A DNA stretch of 64,000 nt, taken from positions 124,001 to 188,000 of the forward strand of contig CAOLHI010000747.1 in NCBI GenBank assembly GCA_948474755.1. The letters are read 5' to 3'. This document shows, piece by piece, positions 11,950 to 23,620 of this stretch. The notes beneath the pieces were generated by a model. The model made no database searches and was not told the origin of the DNA. It saw only the letters and a list, made by a program, of their open reading frames with translations. The stretch comes from Ctenosaura bakeri (lineage: Eukaryota; Chordata; Lepidosauria; Squamata; Iguanidae). Position 1 is the first letter of the stretch. Every line of letters begins with the position of its first letter. Both the position numbers and the translations under genes were made by a program.

Positions 11950-12215
11950 AGCAAGGGAGAAAGTTTGTTGCTGTTCATTGCTGTCAAGTCAACTTCAACT
12001 TATGTTACCCCTCTGAATAAGAGACGTCCAAGTCACTCTGTTATCAACAGCCCTGCTCAGGTCTTGCAGATTCAGGACCATGGCTTCCTTGATTGAGTCT
12101 ATCCATCTCTAATACAGCCGTCCTCTTTCCCTACTGCCTCCTACTTTACCAAGCATTATTGTCTTTTCTAGAGAAGCATGTCTTCTCATGATATGTCCAA
12201 AATACAATAATCTCA
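11950..12215. repeat. Interspersed repeat (TCAAGTCAACTTCAACTTATG type)
   Basis: Blocks GCTGTCAAGTCAACTTCAAC, CTGTTATCAACAGCCCTGCT, CAGGTCTTGCAGATTCAGGA, TTCCTTGATTGAGTCTATCC, GCATTATTGTCTTTTCTAGA and GTCTTCTCATGATATGTCC form a repeat widespread in squamate genomes. A 3' fragment of the same family is at 33,080-33,185. I cannot assign its class. Confidence 0.6.
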
Positions 12216-12932
12216 GTTTAGCCACAAATATGACAAAGGTAGTTGTGACATTATACACAGATTTATGGTGCTTTTTCTGCCAGGGAGGAGGTAAATATCA
12301 CATTATGCTGGCAGAAAACCTACCACATTCAATGTATATTCAGTCCAGGATGGGAAACCATAAAATACAATCCTAACAAAAGTAGCATTGAAATGATAGT
12401 GCCACTGGAAAACACTACATATCTACTCCCTTCCGATCAGGGTCAAAAGTCATAATGATGCCTAGCTGCAATACAAAATGAAAGGAACAACTAATCTCTA
12501 CCATCCCACTGGCCCTACAATTTGCTCACACTGGGAAACATGACTCAAAGAACTCCAAAAAGTAGTCAAAGTCATGACAGTGTGCTCCATGTTGCTTAAG
12601 GCAAAAGCTTCAGTACTCTGTAATCACATAGATTTCCATGAGAAACTTGTAAGCATCTGAACTACTCTGGATGTGACTATGAACACAAAATCCAAGAACA
12701 ACCCTGCTGGATCCAACCAACTGATTCAGCATCCTGTTTCTACCAGTGGCAGCTGTAGCCAGAGCATGGAACTCCCAGAATCTCCATGTGGTTCTGTCAC
12801 AAGGTTCTATGATATGAAAGCACCAGTTTGGCAGGATGCTGCAGACATTTCACCTGTGATGTCATTTTGAGATTATAGAAAAGCACATGTAGAAATAGCA
12901 GAAACAATATATCGTCCACTTATACTTACTGT
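12216..12932. other. Intergenic, nothing recognised
   Basis: No coding or repeat family identified between the repeat ending at 12,215 and the MITE at 12,933. Confidence 0.5.
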
Positions 12933-13147
12933 GGGCCCTTTCACACTATACAATTATAGCACTATAATTCCTCTTTTACTGGCATGTCAGCATCCTATGG
13001 AATTCTGGAGTTTACAGTTTGCTGAGGCGCCTGAGCTATCTCTGGTTGAGGATTCTAAATGCCCCTCCTTAAACTGCAAATCCCAGAATGCCATAGGATG
13101 TTACCACGGCAGTTAAAGTGCACTATAAGTGTGTGGTATGAAAAAGT
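12933..13147. mobile_element. Degraded palindromic MITE of the GGGCCTTTCCACAC family
   Basis: The left end reads GGGCCCTTTCACACTATAC followed by TATAGCACTATAATTCC. The right half holds the complement, with AAACTGCAAATCCCAGAATG, CACTATAAGTGTGTGG and an eroded end. It has the same layout as 45,169-45,369 but with many more mismatches, so it is an older insertion. Confidence 0.75.
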
Positions 13148-14119
13148 CTTGTGTCTCCTGTCCTCTAAATACAACTTGATAATGTCTCTATTGCCTTCAT
13201 TTTACTGACAGGAAATGAAGGTTGAGAAAGATTTGACTCATCCAAAGGCACCTAGAGTATGGCTTGGTAAGAATGCAGGGTTCCAAAACCCAGAAAATCA
13301 ATGGAACATGCTGGTTGTCTGTCTGCACTCTGCGAGTGTGCATTCAGTGTTCGTTATAATCCCATACACAACACCCTATCAATGACATCAATAGTGATTT
13401 GATGGATAGGGGCCTAATCTTTCAGTGATAAGTTAAACACCTGTATAACAATTATTATTTTTGTGTCAGAAAGATTAAAAATGACTGGTTTGTGTTGTCA
13501 TTGTCATTTTTATACAAGAATTGCTCATGTCTAATCTACGTAACAGCAAGCTGTGTTTCTTTCTGACAGCTTTAAACTGGAGCTGGGTTAAACTGGAATA
13601 AATTCCGTGAATATTCAGCAGTGGTTAAATGTTCTTGTAGTTAATTAAGAAAATCTGGATTCACTCCAGGTACGAACTATGCAAAGAAACTTCTGTTGCT
13701 GCTGTTGTTAAATAACTGAGATCTCAAAAAGCATTCCCTTGGATTTACAGATTTTTCCAACTACTGCTAGCTCTGGAGCTCCACAAAATTGGCTGGCATT
13801 AAACCAGACTGTCACCTCCAACTATTTCTATTATCATTGTTAGCTCATTGAGCCAATATTTGTCATATAATCATAACACAGGACAATCATATAGCATATC
13901 ATTCTAAATGTGATTGTGGACATCAAATCAAAGAGCAGCCCCACTGTACTGAAACAACTAATTCAGTATCCTGTTTCCACCAACAGTAACTGTAGTCTAG
14001 AACTCCCAGAATCCCAGGCCATTATATCATAAGATTCATATGTGAACAGGACAACTGCTGATCACACTGTTGTAATACTTCAATGTCCATTTCTCCAAAA
14101 TTCCAACCATCCTCAATAC
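13148..14119. other. Intergenic; candidate conserved non-coding stretch
   Basis: No gene. Positions 13,440-13,640 lack repeat signatures and contain TAAT-rich, homeodomain-like words (GTAGTTAATTAAGAAAA). They could be a regulatory element, but conservation cannot be judged here. Confidence 0.35.
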
Positions 14120-14342
14120 GGGTTTTTTCACACTACGGAATCACAGCACTCTGATTCCACTTTAATTGCCATTGTTCCATCCCATGGAATCCTGAGATTT
14201 GGAATTTTGGGAAGCATAATTAGAATTCTCAGCCAGAGAGATATAGTGCCCAACCATGGTACAAACCCCGGCATTCCACAAGATGCAACCAAAGCAATTA
14301 AAATGGACTCATAGTGCTATAATTCTGTAATGCGAAGGGACC
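14120..14342. mobile_element. Degraded palindromic MITE of the GGGCCTTTCCACAC family
   Basis: The left end is GGGTTTTTTCACACTACGG, then AGCACTCTGATTCCACTTT. The right half has TAGTGCTATAATTCTG and ends GCGAAGGGACCC. The internal CCATGGAATCCTGAGATTTGG segment is the family core. It is eroded, with no visible target duplication. Confidence 0.72.
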
Positions 14343-16212
14343 CATCTGTAATGAGTAGAGTTTTGGCAAAACTCCATCTTTTGCACTTGAACTCATAAAA
14401 TCCGCTACTGGTATAGCCAATGGCTATGCTGGCTGGGGGTTTGGGGAATTGTAGTGCAAACAAAGGGAATTTAGCCAGGCTTTGGTTATGCTAGTTATGC
14501 AAGTTAGGCCTCAGTAAATCATGGAGGAAGAATTTCCCATTGTTCAAGTGCAGGCAGATGCTGTCTATTGTGCTTCTTCAGTGCTGTGTTAAGGAGAGAC
14601 CATGTGACAATGGCTTGTAGCATTCATATGGTTTTTTAAAAAGTAACTTAAAACAATGATTTAGTTGCTTTCAAGAAACAAGAATGAGTTGTTTTTTGAA
14701 AACTGTAACTACTATAATGCAAACTACCAGCATGGGGAGGGCTTAGAACTATAAAGTTAGTTAATTCTTAAAAAAAAAAAAAAAAAAAACCTCTGAAACT
14801 ATAGGTTGACAAAAGTCAGGAAGCTCCCTGGGTGACCTTGGGCCAGTTTTCTTTTTTTCTCAATTTATTGTCATAATTGAACTAGCGTGGGGGTATTTAT
14901 GCTGCCCTTCTAAACTGAAGGATGGAGTGAAAACAGCCTAAACAGCAGAAGGATTTCACAGCAGTTTGTTATAAGATCACTGAAATCCAGTGAAATTTTC
15001 AGAGAAGCAATGAGAAGCAATGAAAAAGCATACCCAGCCTCAATATTTTAGATCCTCCCAAAGAACTCTTTACCTTTTCTAGATCTCCACACCTTCTTGG
15101 CTGTCCTGTCATTTTCCCATTCCATGGGCAGCCCCCACATCACTCTTGCTTATCTATCTTCTTTTCCCATATCCCTGCTTCTTTCTCACAACCTGTGCAT
15201 GTGTGTGTGTGTATGTGCGTGCGTGCATGCATGCATGTCTTCAAGTCACTTGTTAGGTACAGATGGCATTTAGCTCTCTATCTCACAATCTATACTTTTC
15301 CTCTTCCGCTAACTCATATGTGAAGTATGGCTGCAGAAAACAACAGCTTTGGATAGGCCAGCCTTCCAAAATATAATTTTTGGCAAACATGGTAGAAAAT
15401 GTTCTGGTCTAAATCATACCCTGGCAACAGCCTCATCGAGTTTGTAATCTTGAATAATTCCAGGCATATATAACCATGGAGAGTCAATTCCCTAATGAAT
15501 CATTGGCAGTTCTCCCTCTATACATATTTCACTGAAACCTTCGCTATTAATTATGCTTTCCATGGTATCCATTTCACTTTTGCTCACATATCTGGCAGTA
15601 TACAGCAGAAAGGGGATGCTAATTTTTAGAGTTTCTATTAAACATAAGGATAATTTTTCAAGTATTTGGGGGAACAGGATTTGTACATTTCTACTGCAAG
15701 CACCATGACAATTCTAAAACCAGGCACTGGATAGGTAGGTAGGCAGGTAGGTATGTGATATATTTATTTCCTTCAAACTTATCTATTTAAACTGATAGGA
15801 TAGCTGAGATCCTGTTCAACAGATTCTTAAAACCAGTTCTTACACAATTCCTTTGCCTTCTTTGGCTGATTATAGATATGAAATAGACATTTGATAAAGT
15901 GGAATTCTTTTGAAAGTAAACAAAAGTCATGAAAGGCTTAATACACAGGCAGACAACTTATAGCCCTCCAGATGTTGGACTCCCATCAGCCCCAGCCAGC
16001 ATACTCATGAAAAGCGATGACAGGAGTTCAGCAACATTTGAAGAATAACAAGATTTCTACCCTTGCTTTAATGAAAAAGCCAGGCACAAGTCTCCCATCC
16101 CTACATGCTTCTTGATACATCATTAAAGAGGAAGCAGCAAGATGGGAAAAAAAAGCATACCCCTCAATTCCCCCAAAGTATGAAAGGAATCATCTGAAAG
16201 GAAGAAAAGAAT
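14343..16212. other. Intergenic; poly(A) run, microsatellites, decayed MITE traces
   Basis: Holds a 20-base A-run at 14,770, the GT microsatellite at 15,198, GGTA repeats at 15,733-15,754, and foldback MITE traces at about 14,400-14,460 and 15,963-16,045. No gene. Confidence 0.55.
15198..15236 (+). repeat. (GT)n/(GCAT)n microsatellite
   Basis: GTGTGTGTGTGTATGTGCGT followed by GCGTGCATGCATGCATG, a compound alternating purine-pyrimidine run. Confidence 0.85.
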
Positions 16213-16420
16213 ACAGGTATTCTTCATTTAATGAAGTAGATGTGTTCCTGGGCTGTAGTTCTTTAACAGAAAATTTGGTACCAGAAGTAGAAATGACATA
16301 GAAAGAATAAAGATAGATTCCTATACCACAAAAAAGAAGCAGAAGAGCACATTTTTTATCTAAAACTAGCAGTATACAAATGTGAAATGAAACAACCAGA
16401 TCAAGTAAGCATTGTGTGTG
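16213..16420. mobile_element. Copy of the 59,855 family, truncated
   Basis: TACAGGTATTCTTCATTTAA, AGATGTGTTCCTGGGCTG, ACAGAAAATTTGGTACCAG and ATGTGAAATGAAACAACCAG follow the same order as 59,858-60,050. The right part is missing, ending near the SINE at 16,430. Confidence 0.6.
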
Positions 16421-16429
16421 TACTATGTG

Positions 16430-16556
16430 TACCTTCAAGTTGCCTGTTGACTTATGGCAACCCCATGAGTATCATAGGGTTTCTTAGGCAAAGAATATTC
16501 AGAGGTGGTTTTGCCAGTTCCTTCCACTGAAATATAGCCTACAGGTCCTGGCTGCC
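16430..16556 (-). mobile_element. SINE fragment, reverse orientation
   Basis: Read left to right it shows GTACCTTCAAGTTGCC, TATGGCAACCCCATGAG, AAAGAATATTCAGAGG, GGTTTTGCCAGTTCCTTCC and GAAATATAGCCTACAGGTCC. This is the reverse of the common squamate SINE body, in the variant that continues into a 5S-like head (compare 2,600-2,752). The head is lost. Confidence 0.6.
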
Positions 16557-16617
16557 TCTTACTTTTTTCTCTAAGGCAAGGGTGAGAACTCTTTGGTCCT
16601 CCAGATATATTGCCCTC

Positions 16618-16885
16618 TACAACTCCCACAAGACATAGTCAACACAACCAAGGATTGTAGGAGTTGTATTTAATTGGTATTTATTTGTATTTATTTGGTA
16701 TCCTAAATAAATAAATCCTTAGAGCAGAAATAAGGAAGCTCTGCCTTACTCCAGATATTTTGGATTACAACTCCTACAATCCTTGGTTGTGTTGACTATG
16801 TCTTATGGGAGTTGTAATCCAAAATATCTGGAGCAAAGCAGAGCTTCCCTATTTCTGCTCTAAGGATTTATTTATTTGGGATACC
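16618..16885. repeat. Two overlapping inverted repeats (MITE complex)
   Basis: Pair one: 16,697-16,774 against 16,808-16,885, 78-bp arms with 4 mismatches and a 33-bp loop; the arms contain CCTTAGAGCAGAAATA and CTCCAGATATTTTGG. Pair two: 16,618-16,668 against 16,766-16,816, about 51 bp with 1 mismatch, containing AAGACATAGTCAACACAACC. The second pair uses the loop of the first, so the locus can fold in two exclusive ways. Confidence 0.9.
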
Positions 16886-19800
16886 GACATCTCTATGAGG
16901 CAAGTTAAAAATGAGATTTGCCCAGACCTTTGAGACAAGTTAGATGGAGACATTGTAACTTCCCAGTGAACTTTATGGCTGAGCAAGATTTTGAATTTAA
17001 GTCTTCCTGGGAATCAACTGCAATAGTCTAGCAGCTATATCCCATTAGCTCAGAATGGACTGATGGACACATGGCAACTGAATGATTTCCCAGCCATTTC
17101 TATGTCTGAGTCACAATGAAGTTAGTTATGAGTCACTAATAAGTGAGCAGCTAATGAGGTTATTATGCAGTGCTAATAAGCACAGATATGAAATGCTAAG
17201 TAGGTCAGGGCATGAACTTTTTTTGCCTTTGCACATCTTGAGAAATTTGAGCAGGGTGGGATAGCTCTTTTAAGATTCAGCGATGTCTAAAACAGCTATA
17301 TAATCAGATGTATGTTTTCTACCTTTGGAAATAACAAGAGTGCCTTTCCAAACATTTTTTTCTTACCACAGTTATTATGCAGGGTTAAAATATATGGATT
17401 TAGTGAAGGGTTAACAAGATGATTCTTTGTGATAAACCCCAACTATGAAGCTTATAGGCAACCACTAGACTGCATCTCAAACCCTGCCAAACCCACAAAT
17501 TGTATGCGGGTTTCAGCTGAAGCCATGAACCAGCTCTGGCTTGCTTGAAATTAGTCTTAATATAACTCAAAACAGGGCTAAAACTTTATGTAACCTTTCA
17601 GCAAACCTATTCTGAGTTTTGCATTTCTTACAAAACATAAAGTCTTACATCCTCTACATAGTTTGGCTTTTGCTGGCCACATTTTCTAGTAATACAAATG
17701 GATGAGTTTGTCAGATTCACCATCTCCTAAATTTTGATTTTTTTTAAAGACCTTTCCACTGAATTTATACATTTTCAAAATTCTGTAGGTTCTTTTAACA
17801 AACTAAAACAAAATTTGCAGGCTAGGTATAGCTGTTCCCAATACAGAGATAGTTACACTGGGAATGCTTATTTGAAGGCAAGGGGAAAAGTGGTGGTAAT
17901 TCTATGTCAGCATCATAAACATGGGTGAATACACAGTAAGGTTGCCAGATAATGATCATTCCAGGCATTGAGATTTCAGGGCCAAAACCTGAGACCTTGG
18001 AACAACTTCCTGTAATGTCACAGAGAGTTGACCTTAGTGATGTCATTATACATTAAGCATCAACCACAACTGCACAGAACCAAAGAAAAATCATAAGCAC
18101 TAACAAGTAATGAAAATAAACATGATTTTCAATCCAGTGTTCTCACCCTGAGATTCCTCTCCCACAGTTTGAGGAATGGAGAAGAGAACCTAGGCTCTGA
18201 GATTTAGGCACTCTAATGCACAAGGGCCTAAATCCATTGTTTGTCCCAACTAGAGAAGACCCACTGAACCTGTGGAAACTTGGTAAGTCAATACATACAT
18301 ACATTGGATTGATTCAGTGAGTCTACTCTAGTTGGGATGTGTAATTGAGTTTAAACCTCAGAACTTTAATAGCTGAGCACAGAAAGCTATTTGCATGGAT
18401 GAGTGAATTTGCTGGCTTCATTTTTTCAAATCTCATATGTTTTCCATGGAATTTATAAAGAAATGTTTGATTTTTGGGAAGTTATTATTTTTTAAAAAAA
18501 TCCAAACAAATGAAATTCTTACCAACCCCAACACAGAGCACTGAGGAAAAGGATTTCTTTTGCTTGCACGGTGTGGGAGTGTAAGACAAGCATTACCATG
18601 CCTTATTGAGAGCAGTAGAGTAAGCCAAAGCAAGCATAGCATCAAAGAAGAATAGATGATATTTTAGCTGGCAACTTTAGCAGTCCTTAAGTAGCAAATT
18701 CACTTGGGTGTAAGTCCTATTTGAATTTGTTGATCTCTGTAAATAATAGGATTGTACTGTTAGGGGTCTGGATGACTACTCGTTGTGTTTTTAACAATGG
18801 CAATTATTTTACAATGACCTCTGAACCAGAACTCAGAAAAGTTCCTTCTGAGTTACAACACCCAAATCCCTTAACCAGCATGGCCATATTGGTTGATAGA
18901 TTCTGAGAGCTGTAGCCCAAAGAGGACTTTCCCCAAGGTCCTTCTTGAGCTACAACTTTTCTAAAATGGCAGTTTTCAATAATGGAGCAAATCCAGGTAT
19001 CAATAGCCTTTTGGGCTCCATTCCTTCCTCCTTAGAAGCAGTCCATGTTTCCCAAATAAATGGCTACTAGTACCAATTCAGTTCTCCAAGCCTCCTTTTT
19101 AGATTCAGAAGACTCTTTATCCTTCCCCTTAACTCTCTCATATATAAAATACATGTGCAAGATCTTATAATGTTTTTCTCTATAGGATTTATTTAATGAT
19201 GGTTAATTAAATGTGCACTGATGAGTATAATTTAATATCATTGCTCATAATCTAGTTCTTGCTCCTAGATGTATCCCAAGCTGAACAAACTGATCCTACA
19301 GTCTTACTGTGCTTGAAGTCGCTACACCCGAGTATTGACAGGATGAATGAATGAATGAAATCACATTTCTATCCCTTACTCTGGTAGTAGAAAAGTAAAA
19401 TAGTGCTCTCCTGTGGACCTCAGAGAATCCCAGTTGCCCAGTCTTTGTCATGCCACTTTGTCCTAGACCCATGAATGAAATACAACTGTATGGGCTAGAA
19501 CCCAAGGGCCTTTCATTTGTCCAGTCACTTCAACCAATCCAGTCATACCTTTCCCACGCTTATTAGCATGATTGTCAGTCCCTGTTTCTCTGTTCCATGT
19601 GCCTTATTACTCTCACCCCAACACTGTTGTTGTTGTTGTTGTTCTAACAGATTGTGCCCCTCCTACTTGGTGGAACCATTGGCAAGATGTGGATCCTTCA
19701 TTCTCATGGGGGCACTGTGATGAAGAATCTATTGGATGTGTTGTACAATAAAAACAATGGAAATGAACAAGACAGTAGTTGTTCACTACTTGTTATGATA

Positions 19801-19989
19801 AAGAACAGTGAGACAGCTAAATCAGTCTAACTTTTGTATTCATGAAGTCAATGCAGCATAGGTTCTGAAAGCAACAACAATTGCAGAAAAGAGGTTAATA
19901 ACAGTTCCTTCTTACCCATATTTCCTGTCCTTCCTAGAGGTCCTGCAACAAATGCAGGACAAATAGGGAAGAATCAGCTGTAGCTTCCA
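16886..19989. other. Intergenic, mostly unrecognised
   Basis: No gene. A probable foldback element trace is at 18,836-18,965 (TTCCTTCTGAGTTACAAC and CTTCTTGAGCTACAAC arms). A (GTT)n run is at 19,625-19,642. The rest is AT-rich and unassigned. Confidence 0.55.
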
Positions 19990-20980
19990 GCATCTCCAAG
20001 TGACTAGTGGGGTGCCACAGGGTTTTGTCCTGGGCCCAGTGCTATTCAACATCTTCATCAATGACTTGGATGAAGGAGCAGAAGGCATGCTGATCAAATT
20101 TGCAGATGACACCAAATTGGGAGAGGTTGCTAATACTCCAGAGGACAGGATCAAATTTCAAAATGACCTTGACAGATTGGAGAGCTGGGCCAAAGCTAAC
20201 AAAATGAATTTCAACAGAGAGAAATGTAAAGTCCTACACTTATGCAGAAAAAAAAAAGGAATGCACAAATATAGGATGGGGGACACATGGCTGGATAGCA
20301 GTACATGTGAAAGGGATCTAGGAGTCTTGGTAGATCACAAGCTGAACATGAGTCAGGAGTGTGATGTGGCAGCCAAGAAAGCCAATGCGATTCTTGGTTG
20401 CATCAATAGCAATAGGAGCATGGTGTCTAGACTGAAGGAGGTAATGGTATTCTGCACTGGTTAGGCCTCATTTGCAATACTGCGTCCAGTTCTGGGCACC
20501 TCAATTCAAGAAGGATATCAACAAGCTGGAATGTGTCCAGAGGAGGGTGACCAAAATGGTGAAGGGTCTGGAAGCCATGAACAATGAGGAACAGCTTAGG
20601 GAGCTGGGTATGTTTAGTCTGCAGAAGAGAAGGTTAAGAGGGGACATGATAGCCATGTTTAAATATTTGAAGGGATGTCATGTCAAGGAGGGAGCAGGCT
20701 TGTTTTCAGGTGCTCCAGAGACTAGGACAAGGAGCAATGTATTCAAGCTACAGAAAAGGAGATTCCACCTGAACCTCAGGAAGAACTTCCTGACGGTCAG
20801 AGCTGTCCAGCAGTGGAATATGCTGCCTCAGAGTGTGGTGGCGTCTCCTTCTTTGGAGGTTTTTAAGCAGAGGCTGCATGGCCATCTGTTGGGAATGCTT
20901 TAATGGGTGTTCCTGCATAGCAGGGGGTTGGACTGGATGGCCCCTGGGGTCTCTTCCAACTCTATGATTCTATGATTCTA
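19990..20980 (+). mobile_element. CR1 LINE, 5'-truncated, reverse transcriptase remnant and 3' end
   Basis: Translated blocks are typical of CR1 reverse transcriptase: SGVPQGFVLGPVLFNIFIND, IKFADDTKLGE (F/YADD catalytic motif), NFNREKCKVLHL, then [16 protein letters not shown] and [16 protein letters not shown]. The frame is broken near 20,455-20,470, so the element is dead. The end GGATGGCCCCTGGGGTCTCT, TCCAACTCTATGATTCTATG with repeated ATTCTATG is the CR1 3' signature. It lacks the 5' UTR, endonuclease and most of the ORF. Confidence 0.93.
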
Positions 20981-21897
20981 AGACAGGCACTGTTGTCTCT
21001 GTCACATTTCAACCTGTCTTGCTGTCTGAAAAGGCAGAGGGAGCCTCGGGGAGAGCAAAGGTGGTAAAAACCAAGCCAAGTTCTGGATTTACACTCACCT
21101 CTGCTGGTTCTGTAGGTCTTTCATGTGGTTTCCAGGTAGGAGGAACATCCATGCTCCATGAGTCTTTGGGGCTGGCTCATTGACCTTGGAGAAGCTAACA
21201 AGAGAGATGGAATATATTAAAAGAGAATGGCTGGAAGAGACAACACTTACAAGTCAGTATTTGTTGATTGGATGAAAGTAGTGGTATACAAATTAGCAAA
21301 GTACAGCCCTGGAGTCAGATGGAGTCGCCAGTAACATTTTTGTGGCTTCAGGCACTGGTGTCTGTCAGCATGGGTCTGGAAATCCCAAGGGCAGAAGACT
21401 GGCCTCTGGATGGGATGAAGTCGACCACTCTTGATATAAACAAATACTATTAGGGTTGCTTGAGTGATAACTGGAGATAGCTCCTGTACCTTTAATGGTT
21501 GTGTACAAGTAGTAATTTCTATTTTTCTTTTTATTTATTAAAATTTTAAACTACATAACTACATAACAACAAAACTAAACAACAAAAGAAAAAAATCACA
21601 GTACAAACTACAGCTATTAAATATCAAAGAAAAACTTACACAAACCCTAGACAAAAACATAAGAAAAAAGAAAATATACACAGTGTACAAAACACTAATT
21701 AATTTTTAAAAAACTAAAAAACAATACAAATATTTTAAGAGACGGTGTTCAATTGTTACCCCACTGGAAAACCCTGTCCTGGGGGTTACAATTTTGATAT
21801 TAAAATATGATTCCATGTGCCTTAGAGGTCGCCCGGATGAGCACATAGGCAGCAATGGTCTAACAATCAAAAACCAGGTCAAACCAGTAAAACCCCC
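20981..21897. other. Intergenic; AT-rich block, one TCCTGTACCTTTAATGG motif
   Basis: The motif at 21,481-21,499 matches the end of the composite repeat at 2,544, suggesting a truncated relative. Positions 21,530-21,720 are A-rich low-complexity DNA. No gene. Confidence 0.5.
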
Positions 21898-22668
21898 TGT
21901 CATGTAGCCCCAGGAGACCTCAAGCTGTGCAAAACCACAGTAAACAAAGGGTCATTAGCCCTTGAGAAGCTAACTCGAGGGGATTAGCGTGTTTGCCCCA
22001 AACTGAGCAAAATCCTATCAGGCAAGAACCATTTACATGAAGTCACACCACAACCCAATGCAGCCGAAGATCCTGAGACTTTGGCAACACCTTGTCATCT
22101 CATCACGCAAAGGAAGTTACCATAGTGGAATTTCTTTCTCGTTGCAACACCCATTGTTCTCCCTGGGAAAGGATTAGCCCTCCAGGTACTTTTTCCCCTA
22201 CAAATAGTCCCAGTTTTGAGCGGTTCTTTGGATCTCTCCCGGTCATCCCAGCAGACCGTTTCTCCATCCGTTGAGTAATCCCCTTAGCCCTCTCCGTGCT
22301 GAGCCCCACTTCTCCGCTGCTTTTCCTGGACCACTGACTTCAGGAAAAGATGCATCATTACCCCAGCTACAACCCCTTCAATATTCCCCTATCCAGTTTC
22401 CTCTCTTTTGCTTCTTAATAGATCTTGAGTGAGTGTGTGAGTGATTGCATTGGTGCATGAGACTTTCATTCAATGAAATAATTTATTGAACATTTTTGTT
22501 TGTTTTTTTGCTTGGCCTCACCCCGTAAAAACTGGGTAAAAAGACCCGGCTAGGTTACCCTGCCTCTCGCATTGCTATTGCTCATGCTCTGGCTAGTTTC
22601 CATTCCCCATCACATAGAGCACATTGAGGTGTCCCCCAAGGGACCCCAGAAATCAGGGTAACACAATG
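21898..22668 (+). mobile_element. Possible solo LTR-like element
   Basis: The segment begins TGTCATGTAGCCCCAGGAGA and ends with GACCCCAGAAATCAGGGTAA, CACA, giving TG...CA-type ends. It contains a possible TATA-like ACAAATAG at about 22,201 and a possible poly(A) region GAAATAATTTATTGAAC at about 22,478. There is no internal coding region and no clear target duplication. It is bounded on the right by the Penelope-like element. The assignment rests on composition and layout only. Confidence 0.35.
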
Positions 22669-22672
22669 TAAA

Positions 22673-23620
22673 GTCGAAGGCTTTCATGGCCGGAATCCAT
22701 AGGTTGTTGTGGGTTTTCTGGGCTTTGAGGCTGTGTTCTATTAGTATTTGCTCCTGATGTTTTGCCTGCCTCTGTGGCTGGCATCTTCAGAGGATCTGGT
22801 GGCATGGAAATGAGACAGAGTATATATACTTGTGTAGTGCTGATTTTTCTGGCTAGATCAGTCTGCAGTGTCTTTCTTGTTCTTTAATTCGTGTTTGGAT
22901 GTTGCATTTTGTAGTCCCTATGTAGACCTGCCCACAGCTGCAAGGTATGTGGTAAACTCCAGCAGAAGTTAGAGGATCCCTCTTGTCCTTTGCTGAGCAT
23001 TGCAAAGGACAAGAGTTGGTCAGTCTGTAGATTGTTTGGAAGTTATGTTTCTTCATCAATTTCCCTATACGGTGAGTGACCCCAGAAAAATCAGCAGTAG
23101 CAGAACATGTTATAAACCAACCTGGACACAGAATGCTTTTTGAAAGCACAGAAATTCTGGACCGTTCTGACATCTACTATGTTAGACTACACAGAGAGGC
23201 CATTGAAATCCATAAGCACATGGACAATTTCAACAGGAAAGAAGAAACTCAGAAAGTAAACAAAATTTGGCTACCAGCACTGAAGAAGACTAAAATCAAG
23301 ACTCAAAAATGAACACCACCCAGACTTTGGAGGTCCCTCTACAGGGAACAATACAATGGGTTGCTAATGCACTTAACGCACTGTTATGCATATCCCCTGA
23401 CTAACAATACAACCCTGGGGGATATCCCAACAGGCCATCACACAGGCCAACTAAAACACATGCAAATTGCTTCCTCCCATCTGGTGACTACATAAGTATG
23501 TGTGTGTCACTTCCATGCCACCAGATCCTCTGAAGATGCCAGCCACAGATGCAGGCAAAACGTCAGGAGCAAATACTAATAGAACACAGCCTCAGAGCCC
23601 AGAAAACCCACAACAACCAG
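22673..23620. mobile_element. Penelope-like retroelement remnant, two halves in opposite orientation
   Basis: On the minus strand (23,075 down to 22,855) the GIY-YIG endonuclease start is visible: GVTHRIGKLMKKHNFQ, AGVYHIPCSCGQVYIG, IQTRIKEQERHCRL. On the plus strand (23,083-23,312) the downstream half continues: PEKSAVAEHVINQPGH, LHREAIEIHKHMDNFNR. Both flanks carry the same 3' tag in inverted orientation: GAGGATCTGGTGGCATGGAA at 22,791 and CCATGCCACCAGATCCTCTG at about 23,515. GIY-YIG with a CSCG motif marks a Penelope-like element. It is not functional. Confidence 0.85.

Noticed and set aside
11629..12096. 155-residue plus-strand frame
   Set aside because: Passes through a foldback MITE and an interspersed repeat; the peptide has no recognisable family.
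20000..20903. Two adjacent 143-154 residue frames as a gene pair
   Set aside because: They are one CR1 LINE interrupted by a frameshift, ending in the CR1 ATTCTATG tail.
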